DNA of 8,619 nucleotides, from contig JAFAVL010000270.1 in the NCBI GenBank assembly GCA_019242465.1, forward strand, positions 1 through 8,619, in the 5' to 3' direction. Numbering within the stretch: the stretch's first letter is position 1; each line of letters starts with the position of its first letter. The position numbers and the translations under genes were made by a program. This document shows, in pieces, positions 7,155 to 8,619 of the stretch. Source of the stretch: Chroococcidiopsidaceae cyanobacterium CP_BM_RX_35. GTDB lineage: Bacteria; Cyanobacteriota; Cyanobacteriia; Cyanobacteriales; Chroococcidiopsidaceae. Under the pieces are notes generated by a model, which did no database searches, had not been told where the DNA came from, and saw only the letters and a list, made by a program, of their open reading frames with translations.

Positions 7155-7535
7155 TCACAATTTTAAGATTTTTTCCTTGAGAAGATCAAATTTAACTGGC
7201 TTCTCAATATAGTCATCAGCTCCATATTCTCTAGCAAGTCCAAAATTGTGTTCATCGCCATAAGCAGTAATTATAAACACTTTCAAGTGAGGATAACTTT
7301 CTTTAATAATTTTGAGCAGCTCCAGCCCGTTCATGCCTGGCATATTAATATCTGCTAGGATCAGGACAAGGCAACTGTTGACCTTACCTTGTAAGTGTTC
7401 CAGTGCTTTCTCTGCTGAAAAGGAGAAACGGAATTGAATTATGCCTTTTTTTATCTCTCTCCTAAATTGCTGTTTGAATAACAGCTGGACATCTTCTTCA
7501 TCATCTACAACCATTACATCCATTTTTTTATCCAT
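7155..7535 (-). CDS. Stand-alone receiver domain (single-domain response regulator)
   Basis: This 126-residue protein is a receiver domain and nothing else, with no output module. It carries the acidic pocket D11/D12/E13, phospho-acceptor D62 in LADINMPGMNG, T90 in IITAYGD, and K112 in EKPV. It should accept phosphate from the kinase encoded immediately upstream and act by docking to a partner or as a phosphate shuttle. Only 2 nt separate the kinase stop (7538-7540) from its ATG (7533-7535). No Shine-Dalgarno is visible, so translational coupling to the kinase is likely. An in-frame ATG at codon 5 is a possible alternative start. The following gene begins with a receiver of the same subtype: both have a QxFRxE(I/L)K segment and a QF-F strand after the first helix. 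Assignment is firm; the partner is inferred. Confidence 0.94.
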   Translation of the reverse strand: MDKKMDVMVVDDEEDVQLLFKQQFRREIKKGIIQFRFSFSAEKALEHLQGKVNSCLVLILADINMPGMNGLELLKIIKESYPHLKVFIITAYGDEHNFGLAREYGADDYIEKPVKFDLLKEKILKL

Positions 7536-7537
7536 TA

Positions 7538-8619
7538 TTATTCAGCGATAGCTTTGGGTAGAATGATGATAAACTCTGCATAACTTCCCACCTCAGTCTT
7601 AACTTTGATATCTCCTTGATGTCCCTGGGCAATAATGTCGTAACTAATGGATAGACCCAAACCAGTTCCTTGTCCAGTTGGCTTAGTGGTAAAAAAGGGA
7701 TGAAAGATTTTATCTAACTCTTGCTGGGGAATACCTTTGCCGTTATCTCGAATTCTTATCTCTACCCGCTCACCCAAATTTTTAGTACTAAGCCAAAGGG
7801 AAGGCGAAAATCCCTTACCGATTTCTTGTTTCTTTTCATGGGCTGCATAGCAAGCATTGCTGATTATATTTAGAAAAACTCGACTAATATCCTGCGGGAC
7901 AACATTCAGTTGCTCGATGTCATCGTCATAATCTGTTTTTATTGTGATATTGAAGGAAGGAACTTTGGCACGCATTCCGTGATAAGCCAGATTAAGAGAT
8001 TCTGCTAGCAAAGTATTAATGTTGGTCGGTTGGCGTTCGCCAGTTTGCCCTCGGGAGTGCAGCAACATCCTACGCACAATGCTGTCAGCTCTTTTGCCAT
8101 GCTCGTTGATTTTTTGAGTATTTAGGCTCAGATCATTTAAAATCTCTTCAATATAATTTCTCGTTTCTAAGTCTAATCGGTCTTTTTGATTTTCAATCTC
8201 TCCCAACAGTTCCTGGGTCAGTTCTGCAGAAAGTTCAGCAAAGTTGTTAACAAAGTTTAATGGATTTTTGATCTCATGTGCAATGCCTGCTGTTAATGCT
8301 CCCAAAGAAGCTAATTTTTCTTGCGCGATGATTTGAGCCTGCGTGGTTTTCAATTTCTGTATGGTACTTCCCAATTCCTCATTTTTCTCTTGTAATTCTC
8401 TTGTTCTAGCTTCTACTCTCTGCTCTAGAGTTCGATTATAATCCTCTAGCTGCTCAAAGAGACGGGATTTTTCAATTGAGATGGCAGATTGAGCTGAGAG
8501 AATTTTTAGCACTTCAACACGGTCTGGAGTGAATGCGCCAGTTGTGAGGTCATTTTCTAAGTATAGAATGCCGATAAGCTTGCCTTGATTAAGCAAGGGA
8601 GTACAAAGAATGGATTTGG
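7538..8619 (-). CDS. GAF-domain sensor histidine kinase, C-terminal part (N-terminus outside window)
   Basis: The frame stays open to the right edge. The codon at 8594-8596 is TTG inside the GAF domain and not a start; upstream codons read KSILCTP. Numbering from that TTG, the end of a GAF domain (1-48, LIGILYLENDLTTGAFTPDR) is followed by a signalling coiled coil (50-95). The dimerisation/phosphotransfer domain comes next, with phospho-acceptor H107 in AHEIKNPLNF. The ATPase domain has an N-box (N243-N247, NIISNACYAA), G1 DNGKGIP (284-290), an F-box FHPFFTTK (298-305) and G2 GTGLGLSI (310-317). All kinase motifs are intact. No transmembrane segment lies in the visible part. The GAF sequence resembles that of very large cyanobacterial proteins that join a Ser/Thr kinase, an ATPase, GAF and a histidine kinase; whether this one does cannot be seen here. 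It heads the operon with the two receiver genes. Confidence 0.95.
   Translation of the reverse strand, partial: KSILCTPLLNQGKLIGILYLENDLTTGAFTPDRVEVLKILSAQSAISIEKSRLFEQLEDYNRTLEQRVEARTRELQEKNEELGSTIQKLKTTQAQIIAQEKLASLGALTAGIAHEIKNPLNFVNNFAELSAELTQELLGEIENQKDRLDLETRNYIEEILNDLSLNTQKINEHGKRADSIVRRMLLHSRGQTGERQPTNINTLLAESLNLAYHGMRAKVPSFNITIKTDYDDDIEQLNVVPQDISRVFLNIISNACYAAHEKKQEIGKGFSPSLWLSTKNLGERVEIRIRDNGKGIPQQELDKIFHPFFTTKPTGQGTGLGLSISYDIIAQGHQGDIKVKTEVGSYAEFIIILPKAIAE

Noticed and set aside
8594..8596. TTG as the start of the histidine kinase
   Set aside because: It lies inside a GAF domain, and the upstream codons (KSILCTP) continue that domain to the window edge.

Overview
The window is from a cyanobacterium. 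The evidence is the cyanobacterial-type DnaE, an L32 protein of cyanobacterial form, a DUF6464-like protein, a Mo-nitro_C protein, an AAA_35-type ATPase, and three perfect GCGATCGC (HIP1) octamers in 8.6 kb. I do not name a genus. Every gene except dnaE is on the minus strand. Both ends of the window cut through a gene: dnaE on the left and a sensor histidine kinase on the right.

Left part (1-3361): the C-terminal two thirds of the replicative DNA polymerase III alpha subunit run on the plus strand to 2177. The gene meets, with no gap, a convergent small membrane protein with a cysteine cluster. Beyond it lie a cytoplasmic molybdopterin oxidoreductase of the sulfite oxidase fold and the ribosomal protein L32 gene rpmF, only 32 nt apart and probably co-transcribed from the rpmF side. 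The dnaE frame runs unbroken through the site where many cyanobacteria carry the split DnaE intein, so this strain has a continuous, inteinless junction there.

Middle part (3408-4909): an exported protein with a Pro/Thr/Ser-rich tail has a good ribosome binding site and a possible promoter. Upstream of it is a small cysteine-rich protein of the Mo-dependent nitrogenase C-terminus family. The 259 nt between 4651 and 4909 hold no gene I can support and no clear terminator.

Right part (4910-8619): a tight three-gene signalling operon is read leftwards. It encodes a GAF-histidine kinase (N-terminus outside the window), a stand-alone receiver after a 2-nt gap, and after another 25 nt a 739-residue REC-PAS-AAA_35 protein. 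The likely logic is kinase to one or both receivers, with a P-loop NTPase rather than a DNA-binding or cyclase domain as the output. This is the least familiar arrangement in the window and the best candidate for an undescribed system. The NTPase has no recognisable effector or C-terminal repeat sensor.
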